Assembly: GCA_958295755.1 (NCBI GenBank)
Contig: OY282367.1
Location: 1,120,022-1,184,021 of the forward strand
Source: an uncultured Acidimicrobiales bacterium
GTDB taxonomy: Bacteria > Actinomycetota > Acidimicrobiia > Acidimicrobiales > Hopanoidiivorantaceae
Reading direction: 5' to 3'
Length of the DNA: 64,000 nt
A program made the translations under genes and the position numbers. Positions 8,466 to 17,386 of this stretch are shown here, in pieces. Below the pieces are notes generated by a model. The model was not told the origin of the DNA, did no database searches, and saw only the letters and a list, made by a program, of their open reading frames with translations. Every line of letters starts with the position of its first letter. The stretch's first letter is position 1.

Positions 8466-11400
8466 TCACATATTGACATTACGTTGGCTCTCAGTTTGGC
8501 CTTTGCCGAAGAATAGGGTTGGGGGTTCGTATGTGGTTCGGAAATTGGAGTTTTGGAGCCAAGTTTTGAAGACTTCGCTATCTGTGAAGAGTTTGAAAAG
8601 CTGAGCGTCGTCTTTCATGATTTCTGTCATTACTCGTGCTAAGGCTTTGTCGTGTTCTACTTTGGCATTTTGACGGTCGGAGTGGTTGCGGGCGTTGGCA
8701 TATTTTTCGTCAGTGGCTACTCGTGATGGGATGTAGTCGGTCAGCATATGATGGACTCTGTCTTGGTCATCCCAGACTATGTTGCCGAAGAGGTTGTTGA
8801 ACTCGTTGATTATTTGCGAGAGGCGTTCCATCTCTGCTTCGGATTTGGTGCCACCTTCTTCGAAGGGAACGGGACCGATTTCGCCGTCTTCGTCGGGGAG
8901 AACTAGCTTCAGAGCTGTGCGGCGTTCCACTCTGTAGCTGTCCATGTCTATAGCTTGGAGGATGCCTTGGGAAAGGTCGTCTTCTTGAGGGGCAGGTAGC
9001 TTCGGTACCAGAAATCTCAGAAAAATAGACCGCTTCTCCCAGTCTTCGTTGGTGTAGGGCAACACGGATGCCAAGAACTCGTAGGTGCGCACGAACGCTT
9101 TGGCTTTACCTTTGAAATCCACTTGGGCGTCTTCGACTAAGTCGTTGCTGTATCGTTCCACGCAGATGTCCAGTAGCGGGTCTAGCTGGGCGCGGTCTTG
9201 CATGCTTGCTTCTAGGTAGCGTTTGACTAGTTCGTCTATTTCATCTGGCAGATACACTTCGCTGTTATCTAGGTCGGCTTGGAGGTCGTGGAGTTTGTTG
9301 GGGTCGGTTTCTTCGGCGAGGATGGTGGCTCGGTAGTAGGGTTCAAACGCTTCTTTGATGGTGTCGGTGTTGTTCATGAAATCCAGCACGAACACATCGT
9401 TTTTCTGCGGGTGCGCCCTGTTGAGACGGGAAAGCGTCTGCACCGCCTTCACGTCTGAGAGGGTTTTGTCAACATACATCGTGTGGAGAAGCGGTTCGTC
9501 ATAGCCTGTTTGGAACTTGTCGGCGCAGACGAGAATGCGATACGGGTCTTCTTGGATTTTCCTGGCGATTTGCGATGACGGGAAGCCGTTGATGGAGACT
9601 TCTGTGACTTGCTCGCTGCCGTAGGTGTGCTCGCCTGAGAAAGCGACTATCGCTTGGCAGCGGCTGTTGGTGCTTGTGAGATAGTCACTGATGGCATGGT
9701 AATACTTGATAGCTCGCTCCACGCCGTCGGTTACTACCATCGCACGTGCTTTCCCACCGATTTTGCGGGCATTTAGCACTTGTTCCACAAAATGATCCAC
9801 CATTATCTCGGCTTTGAGACGGATAGCATGTTCGTGGTTTTCCACATAACGCCGTAGTTTTTTCTGAGCTTTTTTGGCATCATATTCAGGGTCATCAGAC
9901 ACGACTTTCGCCAGACGATAGTAACTTTCCACGGGCGTGTAGTTGGCCAGCACATCCATGATAAAGCCCTCTTGGATGGCTTGTTTCATCGTGTAGGAGT
10001 GGAATGGCAGGTGGCGGATTTTGCCATTTGACTGAGGATCAGGTTTACCGAAAATCTCCAGAGTTTTATTCTTTGGGGTGGCTGTGAAGGCGAAATAACT
10101 GGCGTTTGCTAGAGGTTTGCGAGCGTCCATCATTTCGTTGATGCTGTCTTCGAATGTGATGGTGTCTGTGTCGGCGTTCTGGTTGGCGTCTAAGTCTTCA
10201 CCGTCAATCCTGCTTCCGCCTGCTCCGCTTCCCCCGTCACCCTCTCTCCCAGCAAGTGCTTTGCCCATCGCTGCTGCCGTTCTGCCACCTTGACTTGAAT
10301 GAGCTTCGTCAATGATGATAGCGAAGTTGCGATCCCTGTGGTCATCGCCGATTTCATCCAAGATGAACGGGAACTTCTGGATGGTGGTGACAACGATTTT
10401 CTTACCTTCGGCGATGAACTTGTGCAGGTCGCCCGCGTTGTTGGCATGGCCCACGGTTGCCCTCACCTGCGTGAACTGCTTGATGGTCTGCTCTATTTGG
10501 CGATCCAAAATTACCCTGTCGGTCACCACGATGATGGAGTCAAACATTGGCCTGTCTTCGTTACGGAGGGCAATCAACCGATGCGCCAACCATGCGATGG
10601 AAAATGACTTCCCGCTGCCCGCCGAATGCTGTATCAGATACTTCTGCCCCACCCCGCAACTTTGAGCATCGGCGAGCAGTCGGCGCACTACATCAAGCTG
10701 GTGGTAGCGAGGCCAGATGCCGACCTGCACATAGTTCTCCAAGATGTCGGCAAAGCTGTGGCGGGTCAGCACTTCCCGCCAGAGATAGTCAGTTTTGATA
10801 CCGTTGGGGTTAGGCGGATTGCCAGCGCCGTCATCGGTACCTTTGTTGAAGGGCAGAAAGATAGATTTCTTGCCCTGCAAGTGCGTGCAAAACATAGCCT
10901 CACTGTCGTCTAAAGCAAAGTGGGCAAGACAGCGACCCTTGCTGAAAAGTTTCTCTCTAGGGTCTCGGTCGTTCTTGTATTGTCGGACGGCGTCAGCAAC
11001 GGTTTGCTTGGTGAGACTGTTCTTGAGTTCAAAAGTAGCTACAGGCAAACCATTGACGAATAAGCCAAGGTCAAGAGCAAGCCCAGGGTTGGCAGGGCTG
11101 TAGCGAAGCTGGCGAGTAACCGAAAAACGATTGCCATCAAAGAGCTCCGTAGCTTTAGGATTCCCCGGTGAAGGGGTAGGGAAGTAAAACTCGATGAGGT
11201 GATCGTGGTGTTTGACACCGCTGCGCAGTACATCCACCGTCCCCCGTTTGTCAATCTCACTTCTAATACGAGTAAGCAACTTCCGCCGATCCGGGCTGTC
11301 GATATCAAGAGCAGGCAAGGCTGTTGCGGTCTGGGGTTGAGTGGCGTGGAGGAAGGCAGCAAGTTGTGCCAGATCAAGACAAAACTCTTTGTCATAGTCA

Positions 11401-11594
11401 GATGGACTGCCACAGACCCAGCCAAGACCGCTTGAAGCCTCATCTGCAAGTGCAGCAGCATCTCCCTCTTGCCCACCACCAGCACTCTCTCCCCCACCAC
11501 CAGCATTGTCCACCCCGCTAGGCTCGCACCCCTCCCCAGTCAAAGCCTCACAAATAAGCCGCTCCAGCCCACCCTCGGTGGTGTCAATGGTCAC
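8466..11594 (-). CDS. hsdR: Type I restriction enzyme, R subunit (HsdR)
   Basis: This 1042-aa protein is the translocase-nuclease of a type I R-M system, which cuts DNA lacking the methylation set by HsdM/HsdS. The N-terminal PD-(D/E)XK nuclease shows D-x-G-L-F-V-N-G-L-P and FELKNS near residue 188, followed by a QYKND motif. The SF2 motor has Walker A HSAGSGKS near 328, DEAHSS near 430, FAFTATP near 502 and QTLSRLNRAHPQ near 725. Two low-complexity inserts are present, Gly-rich near residues 30-55 and another near 450-475. The start is GTG, with GGGAGGTGAG rather far upstream (about 18 nt). hsdS and hsdM lie upstream on the same strand, separated by other defence genes. Confidence 0.95.
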   Translation of the reverse strand: MTIDTTEGGLERLICEALTGEGCEPSGVDNAGGGGESAGGGQEGDAAALADEASSGLGWVCGSPSDYDKEFCLDLAQLAAFLHATQPQTATALPALDIDSPDRRKLLTRIRSEIDKRGTVDVLRSGVKHHDHLIEFYFPTPSPGNPKATELFDGNRFSVTRQLRYSPANPGLALDLGLFVNGLPVATFELKNSLTKQTVADAVRQYKNDRDPREKLFSKGRCLAHFALDDSEAMFCTHLQGKKSIFLPFNKGTDDGAGNPPNPNGIKTDYLWREVLTRHSFADILENYVQVGIWPRYHQLDVVRRLLADAQSCGVGQKYLIQHSAGSGKSFSIAWLAHRLIALRNEDRPMFDSIIVVTDRVILDRQIEQTIKQFTQVRATVGHANNAGDLHKFIAEGKKIVVTTIQKFPFILDEIGDDHRDRNFAIIIDEAHSSQGGRTAAAMGKALAGREGDGGSGAGGSRIDGEDLDANQNADTDTITFEDSINEMMDARKPLANASYFAFTATPKNKTLEIFGKPDPQSNGKIRHLPFHSYTMKQAIQEGFIMDVLANYTPVESYYRLAKVVSDDPEYDAKKAQKKLRRYVENHEHAIRLKAEIMVDHFVEQVLNARKIGGKARAMVVTDGVERAIKYYHAISDYLTSTNSRCQAIVAFSGEHTYGSEQVTEVSINGFPSSQIARKIQEDPYRILVCADKFQTGYDEPLLHTMYVDKTLSDVKAVQTLSRLNRAHPQKNDVFVLDFMNNTDTIKEAFEPYYRATILAEETDPNKLHDLQADLDNSEVYLPDEIDELVKRYLEASMQDRAQLDPLLDICVERYSNDLVEDAQVDFKGKAKAFVRTYEFLASVLPYTNEDWEKRSIFLRFLVPKLPAPQEDDLSQGILQAIDMDSYRVERRTALKLVLPDEDGEIGPVPFEEGGTKSEAEMERLSQIINEFNNLFGNIVWDDQDRVHHMLTDYIPSRVATDEKYANARNHSDRQNAKVEHDKALARVMTEIMKDDAQLFKLFTDSEVFKTWLQNSNFRTTYEPPTLFFGKGQTESQRNVNM

Positions 11595-11669
11595 AGAACA
11601 AACTCAATTTCGCTCACCTCCCAATGATAGCCACACCTACGGCATCACTCCATTAGCTGAATTTCCAAA

Positions 11670-12839
11670 TTACAACTGGATGTCCAACACATCCACCAGA
11701 TCGTCGAAGCTGTCTCCGCGCATCTCGGTGAGGTCGTATGCTTCGCGGTACGGCAGACGACCTTCTTTGGTAGCCCGCACAACAGCTGAGGTGAATTCTT
11801 TGCCTATTCGCCACTGTGGGAGGTTCCAGAAATCCCCGCCACCCTTTTGGCGACTGAGAACCTCATCTTCATTCTTCTTGTATGCGCTGAACACTTGAGC
11901 GAAAGCACTGCTGTCAGCCAAACCAAGATCAACAGCACGGCGAGCAGCTACAATACTGCTGACCTTAAAATGTCGTGCTATGGCTTGATAAGGGTCGTCC
12001 TTTGAGTGGGCAGTTTCCCAGAATTTGACCAACTCCTTTTGGGGCACGAGAAATTCTGCAGCAACTTCATTGCAGAATTTTTCTACCTCGTATTCACCTG
12101 GCCTCAAATCAACAAAACCCGACAACCCCGACTCCCCGATAAATAGATGAGCCAGTTCGTGAACCAGCGTGAAAATCTGGGCAGCTTTGAAATCGACTGC
12201 ATTAACAAAAACCAGTGGTGCGTATTCGTCAAAGAGTGCAAAGCCTTGAAACTCGTCTGGATTCAGTTTGCGATGGGTATCATTGCCAACAACTCCATTG
12301 AAGACCACTAGAATACCTGCCGCATCCACTCGGTCTCTGAGATGTCCAAGCGCGCCTTCCTTTGAGATTTCAATTTCAGCCCAACCACACTGAATTTTTA
12401 GAAGATCACCTATTGCTTCAGCCACCTCATTCCGGTCAGAATCTAGGTTATACGCACCCATGCCCTCAATCGGTTCAGATCCCCATTCAATCAACTCGTC
12501 GCGCATCCAAGCCTGTCGCTCTTTCATATGGTATGCCGTGTCGAGCAGGTCGGGGCTAGGTCGCCTCGGCATAGATCCAGTGCGTGTGCGAAAATCAGCC
12601 ATCGGTAGCTTCTCTTCAGGTGGTTTGCTCAGGAAGAGAAAACCCAGGGGTGTGTATGTGCGGGCTGCCAGCCTGTCAATCTGGGCGAAGCTTATCTTCC
12701 CCGAGATTTCCCATGCTCCCACTGTCTCTGGCTTGACTTGCACCTTGCCAGCCAGTTCCTCGTGACTGAGGCTCGCACGCTCCCGTGCCCATCGCAACAC
12801 CTCGGGTGCAAGTGTTACTTTAGTTTGTCTGCTGGACAT
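11670..12839 (-). CDS. XRE-family regulator fused to ImmA/IrrE metallopeptidase
   Basis: This is a 389-aa protein. Residues 8-65 form a Cro/C1-type helix-turn-helix (LSHEELAGKVQVKPETVGAWE). The middle and C-terminal part is an ImmA/IrrE (DUF955) zinc protease with HELAH near residue 228 and downstream acidic residues. Proteins of this type cleave repressors or antitoxins in response to stress. AAGGAGA about 10 nt before the ATG supports the start. Homologues often sit next to a DUF4411 PIN-type toxin; I see none here. Between hsdS and hsdR it could regulate the R-M locus, which is inference. Confidence 0.88.
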   Translation of the reverse strand: MSSRQTKVTLAPEVLRWARERASLSHEELAGKVQVKPETVGAWEISGKISFAQIDRLAARTYTPLGFLFLSKPPEEKLPMADFRTRTGSMPRRPSPDLLDTAYHMKERQAWMRDELIEWGSEPIEGMGAYNLDSDRNEVAEAIGDLLKIQCGWAEIEISKEGALGHLRDRVDAAGILVVFNGVVGNDTHRKLNPDEFQGFALFDEYAPLVFVNAVDFKAAQIFTLVHELAHLFIGESGLSGFVDLRPGEYEVEKFCNEVAAEFLVPQKELVKFWETAHSKDDPYQAIARHFKVSSIVAARRAVDLGLADSSAFAQVFSAYKKNEDEVLSRQKGGGDFWNLPQWRIGKEFTSAVVRATKEGRLPYREAYDLTEMRGDSFDDLVDVLDIQL

Positions 12840-12894
12840 AGGGCGTGTCTCCTTCGGGATGCCAGCATTTTACAGGCAAAGGTAGCACAGCCGC

Positions 12895-12930
12895 AAAGCT
12901 ATTTTGATCCATCTCCTGCGAGACCACTCT
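12895..12930. repeat. 36-bp diverged direct repeat, copy B
   Basis: This is the partner of the repeat at 7695-7730 (31 of 36 bases identical, same orientation). It begins 4 nt after the hsdS stop on the minus strand. The two copies bracket hsdR, the ImmA/IrrE gene and the short DUF1828 module. Confidence 0.7.
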
Positions 12931-12934
12931 CGAT

Positions 12935-14320
12935 TTACGACTGAATTTCATCAGATCTGATATCAGGCAGATCAGCGGCCGCCTCTCGCACATCTAGTTT
13001 GCCGGTGACTACATCGGCTATCAGACTAGTGCGGTATTCCTCTAGCAGTTCAATCTCACGGCGAGTGCGAGCGATGGCTGCGTCTATATCAGATGTGAGG
13101 TTGTCTAGGTAGGCGACTATGGCTGTTTGTTCAGCTAGAGGTGGTAAGCAAGCGAATATTGACCCCAGTAGCGAATCTGATATAGTTGGATAATGCACAC
13201 CAGTTGAAATGGCTACTCCCTGACTCATTATGTACTCACTCATGAGCATATATCTAGTATATTCTGGCAATATATGTTGTCCCGGAGTAAGCACAGCAAA
13301 ACCAGTAGAACAAATTAGATCTCCATCAATGTGATCTGCGAACCAAATTGCTTGTAAATTAAATCTTACTTTTGAGACAATAGTGTCACCGACTTTAATC
13401 ACTCTACGAGCACTGGAAGGAGCGGTTCCAAACTTAACTTTGGTCGGTTTCCCAACTAGTTTTCCCGTCCCTACAGCATTAATTTCGAGATATTCAAACA
13501 CAAATTCTGGATCAGTTATTTCTGGAAGTGTCAATTCATTGATACCAAAACATTGCTTCAACCTAGACAACTCCCAATGCTCAGGAATATCCCCTAGCCA
13601 CTCAACACCAGAAGGTTTAAGAGGGACATCAGGGTCTAGCCCACGAGTAACAGTCTGCTGGATCACAGCGCGCTTGTACTCCTCCATCAGCTCAACCAAT
13701 TCTTGCTTCTGGGAGACCCCCCCCCGCAGCATTAGATTCACATTGTCAAGGTAGTCGACTATAGTTGCTTGCTCGGCTAGAGGTGGCAATGGGATAGAAA
13801 TAGATAAAATTCCAACATGAGAAAGACCGTATCTTGTCACTCCTTTGGCCGCAATATGAAATTGATATGATACTGCTTTGCTCTGCAAAGCACGGAAGAG
13901 ATAGCCTCCTAAAAGTTTGGTCGCGTCAGGATGCAACAAAGCCAAGTGATAACCAGATATGAGATCAGGAGCACTTACTGTGACAAGTGCTGGCACACCT
14001 ATATCATCCCATGTTTCAGAATCTTTGGTAATTAATACATCACTTTTCATGAGACGAAAACGATTGATTTCTTCATTAGTAGCAGTGGCATGCATAAAAT
14101 CAATATTTTCAGTAATACAATCATTTTTGTACACATCCACATAGTTACAAAGTCGCACTGGAATCTCATCTTCGTTAGAATGTTTATCAACATTGCTCAC
14201 TTGCATATCTACTACATTTCGCAAACGTTGCACTTCCCAATGCTCAGGGATATCCCCAAGCCAATTAATTCCAGAGGCTTTAAGTAAAGTTCTTTTTGTG
14301 GGAAATAAAGTAAAAGGCAT
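12935..14320 (-). CDS. hsdS: Type I R-M specificity subunit (HsdS) with internal poly-G tract
   Basis: This 461-aa HsdS has two target recognition domains. Each opens with the same W-L-G-D-I-P-E-H-W-E block (residues about 20 and 241) and closes with PLPPLAEQ or CLPPLAEQ plus a helical spacer (ELVELMEEYKRAVIQQ; EIELLEEYRTSLIADVV). It directs HsdM and HsdR to a bipartite DNA target. A run of nine G on the coding strand (13717-13725) falls at codons 199-202 (R-G-G-V) in the central spacer, where related proteins usually carry an I-D-x-x-I helix. Slippage there would give a half-length HsdS with only the first domain. The start lies 2 nt after the GHKL gene's stop codon. Confidence 0.94.
   Translation of the reverse strand: MPFTLFPTKRTLLKASGINWLGDIPEHWEVQRLRNVVDMQVSNVDKHSNEDEIPVRLCNYVDVYKNDCITENIDFMHATATNEEINRFRLMKSDVLITKDSETWDDIGVPALVTVSAPDLISGYHLALLHPDATKLLGGYLFRALQSKAVSYQFHIAAKGVTRYGLSHVGILSISIPLPPLAEQATIVDYLDNVNLMLRGGVSQKQELVELMEEYKRAVIQQTVTRGLDPDVPLKPSGVEWLGDIPEHWELSRLKQCFGINELTLPEITDPEFVFEYLEINAVGTGKLVGKPTKVKFGTAPSSARRVIKVGDTIVSKVRFNLQAIWFADHIDGDLICSTGFAVLTPGQHILPEYTRYMLMSEYIMSQGVAISTGVHYPTISDSLLGSIFACLPPLAEQTAIVAYLDNLTSDIDAAIARTRREIELLEEYRTSLIADVVTGKLDVREAAADLPDIRSDEIQS
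13717..13725. repeat. Poly-C9 (poly-G9 coding) tract in hsdS
   Basis: Nine consecutive C on the plus strand are flanked by A on the left and GCA on the right. The tract lies in the central spacer of hsdS and is in frame here. A-C(9-10)-GCA recurs in hsdM and at the LRR gene. Homopolymers of this length slip readily during replication. Confidence 0.95.
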
Positions 14321-14322
14321 AG

Positions 14323-16365
14323 TTAGATACCCATACTATTACTATCTGAATCGTCTTGATATAATCTAACCTTTTCAATCAAATCTTGAAGTTCGTCAAC
14401 AGACTTTGTTCTTTCAGTAAATTTAGAATACACCCACAGAACATTTTTAATTAGTTGGTCATAAGTTAAAACTCGTATTGAATACGCTTGTAATGATTCA
14501 ATATCAGCATTTTTAGTACTCTCATTATCCCATCCAGTAGGCAATTTACCAACTAGACAAATTGATTCAATTTTTTCATTATTATCATCAGTATAGTTAA
14601 GCAATTTATGCTCAAGAGCATCCTTATACTTTCTTAATTGTCCTTCTATATCAGATTTTGACAATTGAACCAAAGCCCTCTTCAACTCGATTATAACATA
14701 TCCACTTCCTGTCCTATATCTTATATCTAGTCTAACAGTGCTGCTATCCGGTAAACCATCTGCCACAGCTTGCAGTGTTTCTTCCATATGTTCATATTCC
14801 GTAGCTCTTTCCCAAGCTGGATCTAGCAACCATAGATTATCAAACAAAAACTCTTCCAAGATCCTTTCACGCACATTATCATCTACAATATTTCTGAATT
14901 TTTCAATTACAGCTAATCGTTCCGCAATAATTTCACCATATCGAATTTTTTCGATTGAAGAAATCTGATTAAGATGTTGCAAAAAGGATTCCACATTTGA
15001 GTCGTCAACGGCATCAAGTAATTCAACGGCTTCATTCATTTTTAGCATTTCAAATGTCAAGATACCATTGGCATAAAACTCATTTCTATATCGATAATCC
15101 ATTCCAGATTCAGCAATTGCTCCAAATATTTTTTCAGCTAAAGTCTTAAACGGACTTTCCAAATTATTATACCATTCTTTGACGTATGGATTATAGCTAC
15201 CAGCCTCTTCTACTCCCTTTTTAGCTTTTAGTTTATTTGTCTTTCCCCAAATTGCTTTGAGTTCATTTTCAATAAAATTCTTTAAAGCTTTATATCTCTG
15301 ATCATCTTCAGCTATCTTTTGTCGACTGGATGTGGCAATATCCTCTTTGTCGTCTTCATCCAAAAAATCTGCATTAATTTCGCCATATAAATATTTTGTA
15401 ATCATGCCACCCAATCTATACTCGCTTAAAATATCTTCCTGTGCTATTTTACCACGAACTACAACTGTAATTTTATTTAAATTCTCATCATCTGAAGTAG
15501 AGTCTAAATCATTAGAATGTCTTGCTATGGCGATCCAGCCTTTAATTTTATACGCCCCTTCCTTACTTATTTCGCCATGATCATCAAAATAATAAGGGCG
15601 CTCAAAGCACATTTTTTTAGGTGGATAGCCATCTAGATCCAATTTATTGCAATGTTTTGAATAGTCACAGTCACCGTAATTAAACAAAAATCTCGCTTTA
15701 TTGAAATAATCACGATCACTCAATGTGATTGCTTCACCATTAATTTTAACACAAAAATTATTTTCTTCATCGATCACACTAAATCTTCTAGCTATTCTCT
15801 TTTTGAGGGCATTCACTGTTCTACCATCAAGTTTCAAATTCTTTAAATCATAAATCTTAATTTTGGTTCCCGGTTGTGGACAGTCTTCGTCAAAATAGAT
15901 TTCGGTAGGTATATAAGGTTCTAATACATTCATAGGATCCTCATCAATAATTTTTTCTCTTATTTTCTCAGCATCTAGTAAAAACGATTCTTTCTTTCCA
16001 CCCCTCTTTCTTGTATGAACCTCAATTTTATTTGAAATAGCAAAAAGTGATAGCTTGCCAATTCCTTTTCTTCCCATTGGTTTACGTTTTCTTTCCTCTG
16101 TTAGTCCGCCGCTGCCACTCCTTCGCTGATATCCCACAAGCAGATATTTATTATTTACATCATCTAGATCCATTCCTATACCGTTATCCTTTACAGTGAT
16201 ACTCTTGTCTTCCTTGTTAAAATCAACTAGGACTTCAGTAGCATCTGCATCCCAAGCATTAGCAATCACTTCAGCTAGCACAGCTGGTGTATTGCTATAA
16301 AGATTAATCCCCAGATGATTCAGGACATTTAGACTGATACTCATCCTGTATGGGCTATCAGACAT
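14323..16365 (-). CDS. GHKL (MORC/MutL-like) ATPase with C-terminal PD-(D/E)XK nuclease domain
   Basis: This is a 680-aa protein. The N-terminus is a GHKL ATPase: the N-box AEVIANAWDAD near residue 32, DNGIGMD near 60 and GRKGIGKLSL near 96. The middle is of unknown fold. The C-terminus has nuclease features: EEFLFDNLWLLDPAWE near 510, LDIRYR near 545, VIIELKRA near 556 and a Q-x-x-K-Y element after it. The gene overlaps the cytosine methylase by 8 nt. GHKL ATPases of the MORC/MutL type paired with Dcm-like methylases and fused nucleases were predicted to be R-M systems (Iyer, Abhiman and Aravind, 2008). I infer this is the restriction component. It is visibly AT-richer than its neighbours, suggesting recent transfer. 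Confidence 0.82.
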   Translation of the reverse strand: MSDSPYRMSISLNVLNHLGINLYSNTPAVLAEVIANAWDADATEVLVDFNKEDKSITVKDNGIGMDLDDVNNKYLLVGYQRRSGSGGLTEERKRKPMGRKGIGKLSLFAISNKIEVHTRKRGGKKESFLLDAEKIREKIIDEDPMNVLEPYIPTEIYFDEDCPQPGTKIKIYDLKNLKLDGRTVNALKKRIARRFSVIDEENNFCVKINGEAITLSDRDYFNKARFLFNYGDCDYSKHCNKLDLDGYPPKKMCFERPYYFDDHGEISKEGAYKIKGWIAIARHSNDLDSTSDDENLNKITVVVRGKIAQEDILSEYRLGGMITKYLYGEINADFLDEDDKEDIATSSRQKIAEDDQRYKALKNFIENELKAIWGKTNKLKAKKGVEEAGSYNPYVKEWYNNLESPFKTLAEKIFGAIAESGMDYRYRNEFYANGILTFEMLKMNEAVELLDAVDDSNVESFLQHLNQISSIEKIRYGEIIAERLAVIEKFRNIVDDNVRERILEEFLFDNLWLLDPAWERATEYEHMEETLQAVADGLPDSSTVRLDIRYRTGSGYVIIELKRALVQLSKSDIEGQLRKYKDALEHKLLNYTDDNNEKIESICLVGKLPTGWDNESTKNADIESLQAYSIRVLTYDQLIKNVLWVYSKFTERTKSVDELQDLIEKVRLYQDDSDSNSMGI

Positions 16366-17386
16366 TTGAGGCCTCCAAGATTGAACTACCGATGGCTTTG
16401 CCTAGTTTGACTGGGACAGCGTTTCCGATGTGGCGAGCCAGTAAATGGACAGGAACAGGTTCTCGCTTTTGTGCAAATTTATAGCTCTTTGGAAATGTCT
16501 GGAGCAGGGCTGCCTCTCTAAGCGAGATAGTGCGATCTTGCTCAGGGTGTCCGAAGCGGCCAGTGCTATAGTAGCAGAACTGGGTTGTTATTGTGGGTGC
16601 TGGCTTGTCCCATCTCATTCTTCCATATGATGCTGGATAATATGCCTTGCTGTGGCAATGGCTTATGATGTCTCGTTCCCAGTCCTTCCACGATCCCCCT
16701 GGTTTGGACTGCTGGATTCTCTTCTTATTTCTGTCTGCCAACTTGAGGGTAGTGTGCATGTGGTCTTTGGGATCAGTTTCGCCGTCGCGTAGGCTTGGCA
16801 AGTCTTTTATGAAATCTGCAACGGTCACTCTTTTGGAAGATGGGGCAGGCAGTGAAATGCCTCCCAGCCTTGAAGCCACCAAAACCAGACGCTTCCTTGT
16901 CTGAGGCACACCAAAATCCCTGCACGATAATACATCGTCGTCATACTCATAGCCTTCGCTATCCAGTGTCTTCTTGAAGTCTGAGAAGGCGGGATGCTGA
17001 CGCAACCCGAGAACGTTTTCCATCGACACAATGTCGGGCTTGCCTTCTTCTATCAGCCGAGCGAATTTTTCAATCAGTGAGCAGTCGCTTGCGTTAGATG
17101 TGCTTGTCTTTCGTGTGTATGCAGAAAATGGCTGGCAGGGGGCACAGCCTACCATGACAGTTACGTCTGCTCCCTCGTAGTATGGGGCGATGTCAGCAAA
17201 GCTGATGTCTCTGATGTCGGCAGCAATGAAATCTGCTCCGCGGTTGTTCGCTTCATAGGCATAGCGGCATTGCTCGTCAATATCAAAGCCTGCCTTGACC
17301 TTGATGCCAGCTTGGGTCAAGCCCTTTGTGAGACCACCTACCCCTGAGAAGAGATCGACAGCATGAATTGCTTTTGTGCTATTCAT
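16358..17386 (-). CDS. DNA (cytosine-5) methyltransferase
   Basis: This 342-aa C5-cytosine methylase has motif I DLFSGVGGLT (residues 11-20), the catalytic PCQPFS (C84), ENV at 123-125, QTRKR near 157 and motif X RHIGNAVPVKLG near the C-terminus. The target sequence cannot be read from the protein. ATG at 17386 is preferred, with GGTGA 5 nt upstream; a GTG at 17395 would add three residues. Its stop overlaps the GHKL-nuclease gene by 8 nt, which supports a methylase-restriction pair. The start lies at the broken 3' end of a fic remnant. Confidence 0.92.
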   Translation of the reverse strand: MNSTKAIHAVDLFSGVGGLTKGLTQAGIKVKAGFDIDEQCRYAYEANNRGADFIAADIRDISFADIAPYYEGADVTVMVGCAPCQPFSAYTRKTSTSNASDCSLIEKFARLIEEGKPDIVSMENVLGLRQHPAFSDFKKTLDSEGYEYDDDVLSCRDFGVPQTRKRLVLVASRLGGISLPAPSSKRVTVADFIKDLPSLRDGETDPKDHMHTTLKLADRNKKRIQQSKPGGSWKDWERDIISHCHSKAYYPASYGRMRWDKPAPTITTQFCYYSTGRFGHPEQDRTISLREAALLQTFPKSYKFAQKREPVPVHLLARHIGNAVPVKLGKAIGSSILEASNV

